Source: Aeromonas allosaccharophila (GTDB taxonomy: Bacteria > Pseudomonadota > Gammaproteobacteria > Enterobacterales > Aeromonadaceae). Taken from it: 64,000 bases of DNA. The notes beneath the pieces were generated by a model. The model searched no databases, was not told where the DNA came from, and worked only from the letters and a program-made list of their open reading frames with translations. Within the stretch, counting starts at the first letter, position 1. Every line of letters begins with the position of its first letter. Shown here one piece after another: positions 48,525-55,751 of this stretch. The translations under genes and the position numbers were made by a program. The stretch spans positions 1 through 64,000 of the forward strand of contig NZ_CDBR01000005.1 in the NCBI RefSeq assembly GCF_000819685.1, in the 5' to 3' direction.

Positions 48525-49544
48525 ATGGCAAGCATCCAAGTTTTCACTCGAAAAACCGGCAAGTCCTATCGCGTTCAGTTCATGCGTAACGGCAACCGTG
48601 TATCCAAAGTTTTTACCCGCAAAAAAGACGCAGAGCAGTTCCTGGCTCAGATCACTGTATCTGAAGAGCTGGCAGATGCCTTAACCAACGTCACCCTCAC
48701 AAGTACCACTATTCAACAAGCTATTCATGAGTACCTTGAGCAACACAAGGGACGAGACAAGTCTGTGCCCCAGCGTCTGGGCTGGTGGGCTGAGCATCTC
48801 GGCGACAAGACGTTGAACAAGGTCAATCGCCAGAGGATCAAGAACGCCATCTCGATTCTGGAGGCAGAGGGGAAAGCTCCTGCGACCCTGAACCGCTACA
48901 AAGCCGCGTTGTCAGCAGTATTTGCCTACATGTGCGATCGCTATGACCTCAAAGTGAACCCTTGCCTGGAAGTGAAACAGAAGCGGGAAGACAATGCTCG
49001 CACACGCTTTTTGTCGACAGATGAACTTGCTCGATTGATGAAGGCCACCAAGTCGAGCAAGTGGGAGCGACTTCATATGCTGGTTCATATGGCGTTGACC
49101 ACTGGAGCACGGAGGGGCGAGCTGATCGGCCTCAAATGGTCAGACATTAATTTCAACACGCGCACAGCTCACTTGGCGGTGACTAAGAATGGTAGTCAGA
49201 GGGTTCTGTCTCTCACTGCTGACTTGCTTACTGAGCTCTCCAAGTTTCGCGAGATTGGTGCCAGCTTTGTGTTCCCTCACCCCTCTGGCCTCAATCGACC
49301 GTTTACCGAGTTTGATTACCATTGGCAGGCCGCGAAGAAAGCCGCGTTGCTCTCTGATTTCCATTTTCATGACCTTCGGCATAGCTGTGCCAGCTTGCTG
49401 GCGATGAACGGTGCCAGCATTCTGGAGATCGCAGAGGTGTTAGGCCATAAGTCGATCACCATGACCCAGCGGTATTCTCATTTATGTAATACACATAAAT
49501 CGCAGTTAACTGAACGGGTTTTTGGCAACATTATCGCTGATTAA
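48525..49544 (+). CDS. Tyrosine-type integrase of the leuX island
   Basis: A 339-residue recombinase that should insert and excise the island at the tRNA. The N-terminal arm-binding region (MASIQVFTRKTGKSYRVQFMRNGNRVSKVFTRKKDAEQF) is followed by a SAM-like core-binding domain and the catalytic domain. Catalytic residues are the Arg of TTGARRGELIGLKW, the Lys of VTKNGSQR, HDLRHS (His, Arg), LGHKS (His) and the nucleophile Tyr in TMTQRYSHL. AGAGG lies 9 nt before the ATG. It is intact, so the element may still be mobile. An Alp-type excisionase is not obvious. Confidence 0.92.
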   Translation: MASIQVFTRKTGKSYRVQFMRNGNRVSKVFTRKKDAEQFLAQITVSEELADALTNVTLTSTTIQQAIHEYLEQHKGRDKSVPQRLGWWAEHLGDKTLNKVNRQRIKNAISILEAEGKAPATLNRYKAALSAVFAYMCDRYDLKVNPCLEVKQKREDNARTRFLSTDELARLMKATKSSKWERLHMLVHMALTTGARRGELIGLKWSDINFNTRTAHLAVTKNGSQRVLSLTADLLTELSKFREIGASFVFPHPSGLNRPFTEFDYHWQAAKKAALLSDFHFHDLRHSCASLLAMNGASILEIAEVLGHKSITMTQRYSHLCNTHKSQLTERVFGNIIAD

Positions 49545-49615
49545 TATCAGTAACCTATTTTCGATATTCATGAATCGGTATAAAAATATCAAAAATTATA
49601 CGGTGGATAGACTAA

Positions 49616-50326
49616 GTGAGTTGGACGGCTGAACGTTTTTTGAACGAGTTGGATGTATCTATGAAACCTGATTGCTGGACTGGCTTAGGGTTAGATAGTC
49701 CAGCCAGAAGGTTTATAACAGAAAATGCAATGGCAGCATTTGAAATGAGGGCGCAAGTAAGTAGTTGCAAGGCTTGGCGGGGGAGGAGTATTGAGCAGAT
49801 TGATGAAGATTTTATGACGATCGTAGTTATACCTTTGGTTCTCGATAACCCTATGATTGCGTCAAATGGGGCTATTTTGTCTTGGGATGATGGTTATAAA
49901 GAACGAAGAGGTCCCAAACGGTCATATCCTCATGTAGAGGGAGACGTTGCTTTATCATTTTTGCAGAAGCGTATATTGGAACTCTCTTGTGATATGGAAA
50001 AAATAAAATCCCTTAATATAGCTGATGATGGGAAGCACAGGTTTGTTAGTGAATTGAGTGAAATGCGGGATAAGTATAAAGAAATTGTGCTGGATGTGCG
50101 TCGCAATTTGTATTTTAAGGAAGTGGAAAGGTGTAGCCTTGTATATAGGGTATCTGCTGCAATGCAGGAACTCACAGAGGTTGGTATACCTTGCTCCAAA
50201 ATTGATGTCGAAGCGTTCTGGCTGAATCTGTTGGCGACTGGTTGGAGGGTTGAACCATGTCGTGTGTATTCAGCAGCAAGGAAGATTAAAAGCTATAGAC
50301 ATGAGAAATGGGTATTTCCAGTTTGA
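49616..50326 (+). CDS. Island hypothetical protein
   Basis: A 236-residue protein of lower GC content than the flanking integrase and primase genes. No signal peptide or membrane helix is seen. The middle holds a predicted coiled-coil helix (LQKRILELSCDMEKIKSLNIADDGKHRFVSELSEMRDKYKEIVLDVRRN). I do not recognise a family. A GTG at 49616 is used as start (GGTGG upstream); Met16 at 49661 is possible. Its position after the integrase suggests an element-specific function. Confidence 0.6.
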   Translation: MSWTAERFLNELDVSMKPDCWTGLGLDSPARRFITENAMAAFEMRAQVSSCKAWRGRSIEQIDEDFMTIVVIPLVLDNPMIASNGAILSWDDGYKERRGPKRSYPHVEGDVALSFLQKRILELSCDMEKIKSLNIADDGKHRFVSELSEMRDKYKEIVLDVRRNLYFKEVERCSLVYRVSAAMQELTEVGIPCSKIDVEAFWLNLLATGWRVEPCRVYSAARKIKSYRHEKWVFPV

Positions 50327-50525
50327 AGAACAACCACCGCTCAACGTTAGCCGCTTGAATGCTGGATTCTATGTTTGGTGTTCCGACAATAGGTACACTC
50401 GAGTCTTATTAGGGGCAGAAATAAGGGACAATTATTGATCCTTACGCCCCTCCCCAATTTTGATTAAATACTCCCCGACCAAACCGCAGAACACCAAGAG
50501 CAACAGGAAAGGGAGTATAAGCAGT

Positions 50526-50771
50526 ATGCAAGACCTCAACCTCATCGCAATCAGTCAAGATCTAAACAACTGGCTGCCTGTGACCGAAATCCCCAAGCAC
50601 TACCCCCAATTTAACTATCCCACACTGAAGGCCATGTTCTGGAAGCGAGCCGAGAAGCCCGGCTTGGAACGTTGCTGCCGAATTGTCGGCAAGCGGATGT
50701 TTGTGAACACCAAACTCTTCAGCTTGTGGATGGCTGGTGGACTGCCTGAACAACACCCGACGGATGATTAA
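50526..50771 (+). CDS. Small island protein, possible DNA-binding regulator
   Basis: An 81-residue ORF (MQDLNLIAISQDLNNWLPVTEIPKHYPQFNYPTLKAMFWKRAEKPGLERCCRIVGKRMFVNTKLFSLWMAGG). The pattern WLPVTEIP...YPTLKAMFWKR...GKRMFVNTKLF is like a small helix-turn-helix/excisionase-type fold with a basic recognition helix and wing. That makes it a candidate regulator or excisionase of the element; AlpA-type homology is not certain. GGGAG lies upstream of the ATG. A hairpin with weak termination signals follows. Confidence 0.55.
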   Translation: MQDLNLIAISQDLNNWLPVTEIPKHYPQFNYPTLKAMFWKRAEKPGLERCCRIVGKRMFVNTKLFSLWMAGGLPEQHPTDD

Positions 50772-50844
50772 ACCGCAGGGAACCCATCTGTTATCGGATA
50801 TAGGCAAACATGGTGTGCAAACCCATGGGGAAAACATGAAAAAA

Positions 50845-50872
50845 AGCCCTTACCTGCGACAGTAAGGGCATT
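50845..50872 (+). terminator. Possible weak terminator or attenuator hairpin
   Basis: GCCCTTAC (50846-50853) pairs with GTAAGGGC around an 8-nt loop, then ATTTC. The T-run is short, so termination is uncertain; it could be an attenuator ahead of the primase operon. Confidence 0.4.
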
Positions 50873-50938
50873 TCGGATTACTCACTGACTCTGACAGTTT
50901 GGCGACCAAGGAGCCAGTGAGTGCGAGGTAATTTTAAC

Positions 50939-51028
50939 ATGAAAGTTCACTTATTAATCCATAAAGGTCATCAAGGCTTGCTGGCCGAGATCCATGCTCT
51001 TTCTTCTGATTCGGAGGGCAAGCGATGA
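50939..51028 (+). CDS. 29-residue ORF at the head of the primase operon
   Basis: ATG at 50939 to a stop that overlaps the next start (ATGA at 51025). The peptide MKVHLLIHKGHQGLLAEIHALSSDSEGKR is basic with three His residues. GAGG lies 12 nt upstream. It is followed by two further ATGA overlaps down to the primase, so it is likely translated and coupled. Homology unknown. Confidence 0.4.
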   Translation: MKVHLLIHKGHQGLLAEIHALSSDSEGKR

Positions 51029-51279
51029 TCTATTTTGCATGGGCCGCTGATAGCCAGACTGGAACCTTCTATGGACCACCCAATCCCAGAACCTGCAAAC
51101 GCTCCCGTGTCGGAGTATTGAGTGCCTTCACCAGCCGAAAAGCGAGATCCGTTTTTATAGAGCAAAGCCAAGGGGCCGCTGCTGTTGTAACTCGCCCCTA
51201 TGCTCGCCAAATGAAGGCAGGCTTAGACGAGCGGGCATTCAATGAGTTGGTTGCCGCTCTAGTTGGGGGCGAGGTATGA
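51025..51279 (+). CDS. Small island protein coupled to the primase gene
   Basis: An 84-residue ORF (MIYFAWAADSQTGTFYGPPNPRTCKRSRVGVLSAFTSRKARSVFIEQSQGAAAVVTRPYARQMKAGLDERAFNELVAALVGGEV). It is linked by ATGA overlaps to the 29-residue ORF upstream and to the primase-helicase downstream. The last third is a possible amphipathic helix. I recognise no family; the coupling suggests a role in element replication or its control. Confidence 0.55.
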   Translation: MIYFAWAADSQTGTFYGPPNPRTCKRSRVGVLSAFTSRKARSVFIEQSQGAAAVVTRPYARQMKAGLDERAFNELVAALVGGEV

Positions 51280-53723
51280 GCACTGTAAGGTTTGTTTCTG
51301 ATGTGGCCGCCGCAGCTGTAGGGTATTGGCCGGATTTGCTGGCGGGTCTTGGCCTCGACATTCCGCGTCATGGCAAGCATGGCCCCTGTCCTGCCTGTGG
51401 CGGCAAAGATCGCTTTCGACTCGATGACAAGGAAGGGCGAGGGACTTTCATCTGTAGCCAGTGCGGTGCTGGGGATGGGTTGGATCTGGTATGCCGGGTG
51501 ATGAGCAAGAGCCCCATGGAGGCAGCCGAGTTGATAGCGCCTATGGTGGGGTTGGCTGCCGGTGGGCTAGATCCTGTCGAACGGGGGCGCATCCACCAGC
51601 AACAACAGGCCAAGGCCAAAGAGGAAACCCGAAAGCGGGAAGATGGCCACAGGAAAGCTGCTGCACGCGCCTGCCGCATCATGAATGCTCATTCGCGTGG
51701 TTGTGGTAGCGCCTACCTATCAAGGAAAGGTTTTGCGGAACACCAGAGCGCGATCAGCGGTACCAAAGAAACGATAAACGGTGAGGTGTTCCCTGTCGGT
51801 AGCGTGATTGTTCCCTTGCTCGATGGTGCAGGGAATCTGGTTAACGTGGAGCTAATTCGCAACGAAGATGGTTTGAAACACACCTTGGGTGGTGGCCGCA
51901 AGGCTGGTGTATATCATCGCATTGATGGTGGGGCGCTGGTGGCAGTGGTGGAAGGCTACGCCACCGGTCTATCAGTCCAGCAGGCGACAGGGGCAACAGT
52001 CTATTGCGCGATGACTGCCAACAATCTGATGAACGTGGCTGAGATTGCTAGAAGTCAGAACCCAGACGCCGAAATCATCATCTGTGGTGATCACGATTTG
52101 GATAACGCAACAGGCCAGCGTAATGACTCTACCAAGCACCAGACTGAGCAAGCAGCACAAGCAGTGGGCGGGCGTGCAATATTTCCACCAGAGGCCGGGG
52201 ATTGGAACGATTACCACCAAGCTCATGGGCTGAGCAAGACACAAGAGGCCATCATGAGCGCCAGCACCAGACTGGCGACCAGCCAAAGCCAAAACGCCAG
52301 CCAGAAGGGAGAGGAATCCAGGAAGATCGAGGTGAATCAGCTCCAACGGGAGCATGAGCCACCAGCCACCATGATCGATAAAATGAGTGCTAGTCAGCGG
52401 GCTGCACTACTGGTCGAACGATTGGGGCAAGTTGCTATCAGCCTTGAGGCCGAGCGTGTCTATCGCTATGACGGTAGCCTATGGGCACCATGGACAGATA
52501 CCGAACTGCGCCGCGAAATGGCCGCCATCTTTACCGAGTATGGAGTTCCGTTCAGTGACAAAGGTATTGCCGCCACAGTTTCCACGATGAAGCTGATGAT
52601 CCCAACCATGGGCCAGCCAACCAAAGAGCTGATCGGCTTTGCTAATGGGGTTTATGACATGGCAACTCGCCAGTTTCGGCCACATTCGCCCAGCGATGGG
52701 CTGCTCACGCACAACGGAATCAACTATGCTCCGCCACTCGTTGATGAATGTCTCGAGCGGGATGCCCCCAACTTCACTAGGTGGTTATGTCACGCTGTCG
52801 ATAACAACGCCGCCAAGATGGCTCGCATCAATGCCGCCCTATATATGGTGTTGGCAAACCGTTATGACTGGCAGCTATTCCTTGAGGTTACCGGTGAGGG
52901 GGGCAGCGGCAAGAGCATCTTTGCCAATGTGGCAATCCTGTTAGCTGGTGGAAAATGGAACACTGGCTCCGGCAACATGGCCTCACTGGACCATGCAAAA
53001 AGTCGCTACCAGTTTGTCGATAAACGGCTGATTGTTCTGCCTGACCAGCCCAAATACATTGGTGATGGCAGTGGTATCAAGGCGATTACCGGGGGGGATT
53101 TGGTCGAGATCGATGGGAAGTATGAGAAACAATTTGCCACTGTCATCCAGGCTGTTGTGCTGGCCACCAATAACGAACCTATGGTCATCACTGAACGCAA
53201 TGGAGGCATATCCCGACGCCGGGTGATCTTTACCTTTGACCGGGTTGTGGCCGAAGCGGATAAAGATCCGTTGCTTGGCGACAAGATTGCCGCCGAGTTG
53301 CCGGTGGTGATCCGCCATCTATTAGCCCAGTTCGCCGAACCTGAGCATGCCCGTCACTTATTGCTGGAACAGCGTAACTCCGATGATGCCTTGACCATCA
53401 AACGAGCCACCGACCCCGTGATCGACCTTTGCGGGATGGTGCTCTTTCTGGATGAACCCAAGGGATTGATGATGGGGGGTAATCCGGAGATCAAGCGGGA
53501 ACCCCGGCGCTATCTCTATCATACCTACCTTGCCTTCATGGAGTACCACGGCCTGGGGCGCCCGCTATCAGTTCAAAAGTTTAGCCGCGCGCTCAAGGCA
53601 GCAGCCAAAGAGTATGGCCGCCAATACTGCAGTCGGGTGATCAAGGGCAAATCGCAAACCAACATTATGTTGACCGAGGTAGCGGAGATGTTCTTACCCC
53701 AAGCTGTCAATGTCGATCAGTAA
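51276..53723 (+). CDS. P4-alpha-like primase-helicase
   Basis: An 815-residue replication protein. The N-terminal zinc-binding region has Cys38, Cys41, Cys60 and Cys63 in GPCPACGGKDRFRLDDKEGRGTFICSQC, as in P4-type primases. A Toprim domain follows at about 215-290 (VAVVEGYATGLSVQQATG and IIICGDHDLDNATGQRND). The C-terminal half carries a D5-type SF3 helicase with Walker A GEGGSGKS near residue 540. Such proteins recognise their own origin, prime and unwind. The gene overlaps the preceding small ORF and is followed by an iteron field, supporting an autonomously replicating satellite-like element. Confidence 0.88.
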   Translation: MSTVRFVSDVAAAAVGYWPDLLAGLGLDIPRHGKHGPCPACGGKDRFRLDDKEGRGTFICSQCGAGDGLDLVCRVMSKSPMEAAELIAPMVGLAAGGLDPVERGRIHQQQQAKAKEETRKREDGHRKAAARACRIMNAHSRGCGSAYLSRKGFAEHQSAISGTKETINGEVFPVGSVIVPLLDGAGNLVNVELIRNEDGLKHTLGGGRKAGVYHRIDGGALVAVVEGYATGLSVQQATGATVYCAMTANNLMNVAEIARSQNPDAEIIICGDHDLDNATGQRNDSTKHQTEQAAQAVGGRAIFPPEAGDWNDYHQAHGLSKTQEAIMSASTRLATSQSQNASQKGEESRKIEVNQLQREHEPPATMIDKMSASQRAALLVERLGQVAISLEAERVYRYDGSLWAPWTDTELRREMAAIFTEYGVPFSDKGIAATVSTMKLMIPTMGQPTKELIGFANGVYDMATRQFRPHSPSDGLLTHNGINYAPPLVDECLERDAPNFTRWLCHAVDNNAAKMARINAALYMVLANRYDWQLFLEVTGEGGSGKSIFANVAILLAGGKWNTGSGNMASLDHAKSRYQFVDKRLIVLPDQPKYIGDGSGIKAITGGDLVEIDGKYEKQFATVIQAVVLATNNEPMVITERNGGISRRRVIFTFDRVVAEADKDPLLGDKIAAELPVVIRHLLAQFAEPEHARHLLLEQRNSDDALTIKRATDPVIDLCGMVLFLDEPKGLMMGGNPEIKREPRRYLYHTYLAFMEYHGLGRPLSVQKFSRALKAAAKEYGRQYCSRVIKGKSQTNIMLTEVAEMFLPQAVNVDQ

Positions 53724-54139
53724 TGACGACCCATTGATGACAGAATGATGAGCTTGGCCGCTGTACCTGAGGATGCGTGGGACTTTCATCTACAAACCCT
53801 ACCCTCCCTACCTAGCACAGTTGAAAGCCTTGTCGGGCAAGGGATGCCAAGAGGTAGGGTGAGTATTCCCTAACCCTACCCAAACCCTACTGGTCATCTT
53901 TATCCCTACCGTCATGGCTGATGTGGCTTGGTTGCAAACCTACTCTGTTCTGATTAACCAAACGGATGGGATCTTGCTGCCGGGGGAGGGTATGGGTAGG
54001 GAATGAATGTTAAACCCTACACGTCTCAAGCCAGTCTTGGTAAGGCCTGCAACGGAGGTAGGCTAGGTAGGCGCAAAAAGCGGTAAAACAATTCAGGGGG
54101 ATTAGCGGGCCACGCCAATGATGATCCACCAAGCCCAAC
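53724..54139. other. Putative origin of replication with CCCTACC iterons
   Basis: The gap after the primase gene holds at least six exact CCCTACC/GGTAGGG heptamers (53797-53803, 53806-53812, 53853-53859 inverted, 53874-53880, 53904-53910, 53995-54001 inverted). One-mismatch copies lie at 53868, 53885 and 54015. Such clustered iterons beside a P4-alpha-type gene fit an initiator-bound origin. No gene is supported here. Confidence 0.55.
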
Positions 54140-54664
54140 GTGAAGCAGAAGCGAATGATCGACGAAGTTCTGAAAATGTATGCCAAAGAGATAGCGAAAG
54201 AGGAAAAGCAGCGGCTAAAGGAGCAAAAACGAGCAGAGCGCCAGCGCAAGCAGCTAGAACGATTGTGCAAGCCAGCACCGGGAGTCGAAGACATCTTTCG
54301 GTATCGTAATGCCTGGGCTCGGAATGTCGGGCAGTCTAACCGTCGATTGATGGAACGAGCAGAACGAGACCATGCCATAGCCAAGCTGGGGCCGATCAAT
54401 CACTTGGCTGCTCTTGTCGTTGCAATGGAGTGGCATCCGCACCATGCCTATATTCTGGTCGTCGCAACAGACCCCGGCGTGACCTGTGAGGAGCTGACGG
54501 ACTTCTACAACCTGAGTCATTCAAATCACAGGATGGTGTTCCGTCGCTTGAACGCAGTGTTGAAGCAGTTGGGTTGGCGTTTTGCCTCATACCCTAGGGG
54601 CGCACCAAATGAACCATGGGGTTGGGAGTTGGAGAAAATCCCGGGGTCATCACCCCCTAAGTGA
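54140..54664 (+). CDS. Island hypothetical protein with basic coiled-coil N-terminus
   Basis: A 174-residue protein. The first 45 residues are a highly charged helix (MYAKEIAKEEKQRLKEQKRAERQRKQLERL). The C-terminal 60 residues resemble a winged helix (VTCEELTDFYNLSHSNHRMVFRRLNAVLKQLGWRFASYPRGAPNEPWGWELE). It may be a DNA-binding regulator of the element. The start is uncertain (GTG 54140 or ATG 54155). It lies between the two repeat fields and could bind one of them. No family recognised. Confidence 0.55.
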   Translation: MKQKRMIDEVLKMYAKEIAKEEKQRLKEQKRAERQRKQLERLCKPAPGVEDIFRYRNAWARNVGQSNRRLMERAERDHAIAKLGPINHLAALVVAMEWHPHHAYILVVATDPGVTCEELTDFYNLSHSNHRMVFRRLNAVLKQLGWRFASYPRGAPNEPWGWELEKIPGSSPPK

Positions 54665-55414
54665 TCACTTTTTGTGTTACAGGCGATCATTATTGCCCTG
54701 TGTGGGTATCGGGTTGGCATAACCCAATAAGAATGCGGGCTACAGCCCTGCTTACATTCCCAAATGTGGTAAAACGATCGCTTTTGACTGTACGGCTCTA
54801 GTGCAAAAACAGGATCGCTTACTCTCGGCAAATATCGTAGTAACTCACAGTAAAATAAGGGTTTTTATTAAAAGCGATCGTTTTGCATAACGATCCTTTT
54901 GCTCTACTATCGGCGATCCCTTTTCTGGCTAGCTAGGATCGTTTTTTGTGGTCACCAGTCCCCTGATTCACCGCAAGCCCAGCCCTGGCAAGGGATTGCT
55001 GGTAGGGGCTAGCGCACACGCCTCTTCGACCGCCCCCGAAAAATGAAAAACCCTTTGTCCTGTTACGAGTGATCATTTGCAGAGTGCCCTTGAACTTCGC
55101 TGTATCGAAAAGTGGTAGTGGATGGCCTCCGGGTTGTTATCGGGCCGCGTTTAGGTAAATCGAGCTAACTGAGGAGGTGGTGATGATCTGAGCCCCGCAA
55201 TCGCCTGCGAATTACTAGCGGTCTGTGAAGTGGTTGCAAAAGGGGGCCATTAAAGTCACATTTTTCCTTGGCCTACTCTGAAAGGTGCGCGGCCGCCACG
55301 GGGCTGCAAGAAGAGTGAGGTGATGCGGTCTACCTGCGATGGAAAAGCGAGGGTGAAGGTTCGCGCTAAGCATAGTTTGGGGGGGCTCGTAAGCCCCGCC
55401 CCGCTACACGCTGT
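54665..55414. other. Non-coding region with Dam-site-rich inverted repeats
   Basis: No supported gene in 750 bp. AAAACGATCGCTTTT (54771-54785) and its exact reverse complement (54870-54884) bracket an AT-rich stretch. Related GATC-centred copies follow near 54891, 54912 and 54936, with more GATC sites at about 54663, 54686 and 54813. After 54960 I see no organised signal. This may be a second replication or partition control region. Confidence 0.5.
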
Positions 55415-55747
55415 TTAAAGTTTACTCGTCAGGTGCCATCCCTCGCCATGGGGACATTCATACACTCGAAGTAATATCCCCTGTTCTCGTTCCAGAATGA
55501 GTGCACGTCGCACCGCTGCACTTTCTGAGGCATACGCCTGCTTCAAACAGTCACAGCAGTGATGCCCTGGCGTGTGCCGATCTGCCGGACATAAGTGCCA
55601 GGAGCAGCAGCGGCCGCAATGGTAGGGCATCATGCGGTTGCCATATGATACTAGAGCATATCGCGCGCCTTCTTCGGCACATTGCTGGTTTGGGTAGGCG
55701 CGACGAGGTTTTCCTTTGGCGCTGAGACAGATTGCGTTTTTGAACAT
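55415..55747 (-). CDS. Cys-rich small zinc-binding-type protein
   Basis: A 110-residue protein with a dense Cys/His cluster (YHCGRCCSWHLCPADRHTPGHHCCDC) and a WHLTS ending (CPHGEGWHLTSKL). This is like small zinc-ribbon proteins found on mobile elements (CxxC...WHLTS pattern). It begins 4 bp after the stop of the SUMF1-like gene on the same strand, so the two are almost certainly co-transcribed. Function unknown. Confidence 0.6.
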   Translation of the reverse strand: MFKNAICLSAKGKPRRAYPNQQCAEEGARYALVSYGNRMMPYHCGRCCSWHLCPADRHTPGHHCCDCLKQAYASESAAVRRALILEREQGILLRVYECPHGEGWHLTSKL

Positions 55748-55751
55748 CGCT

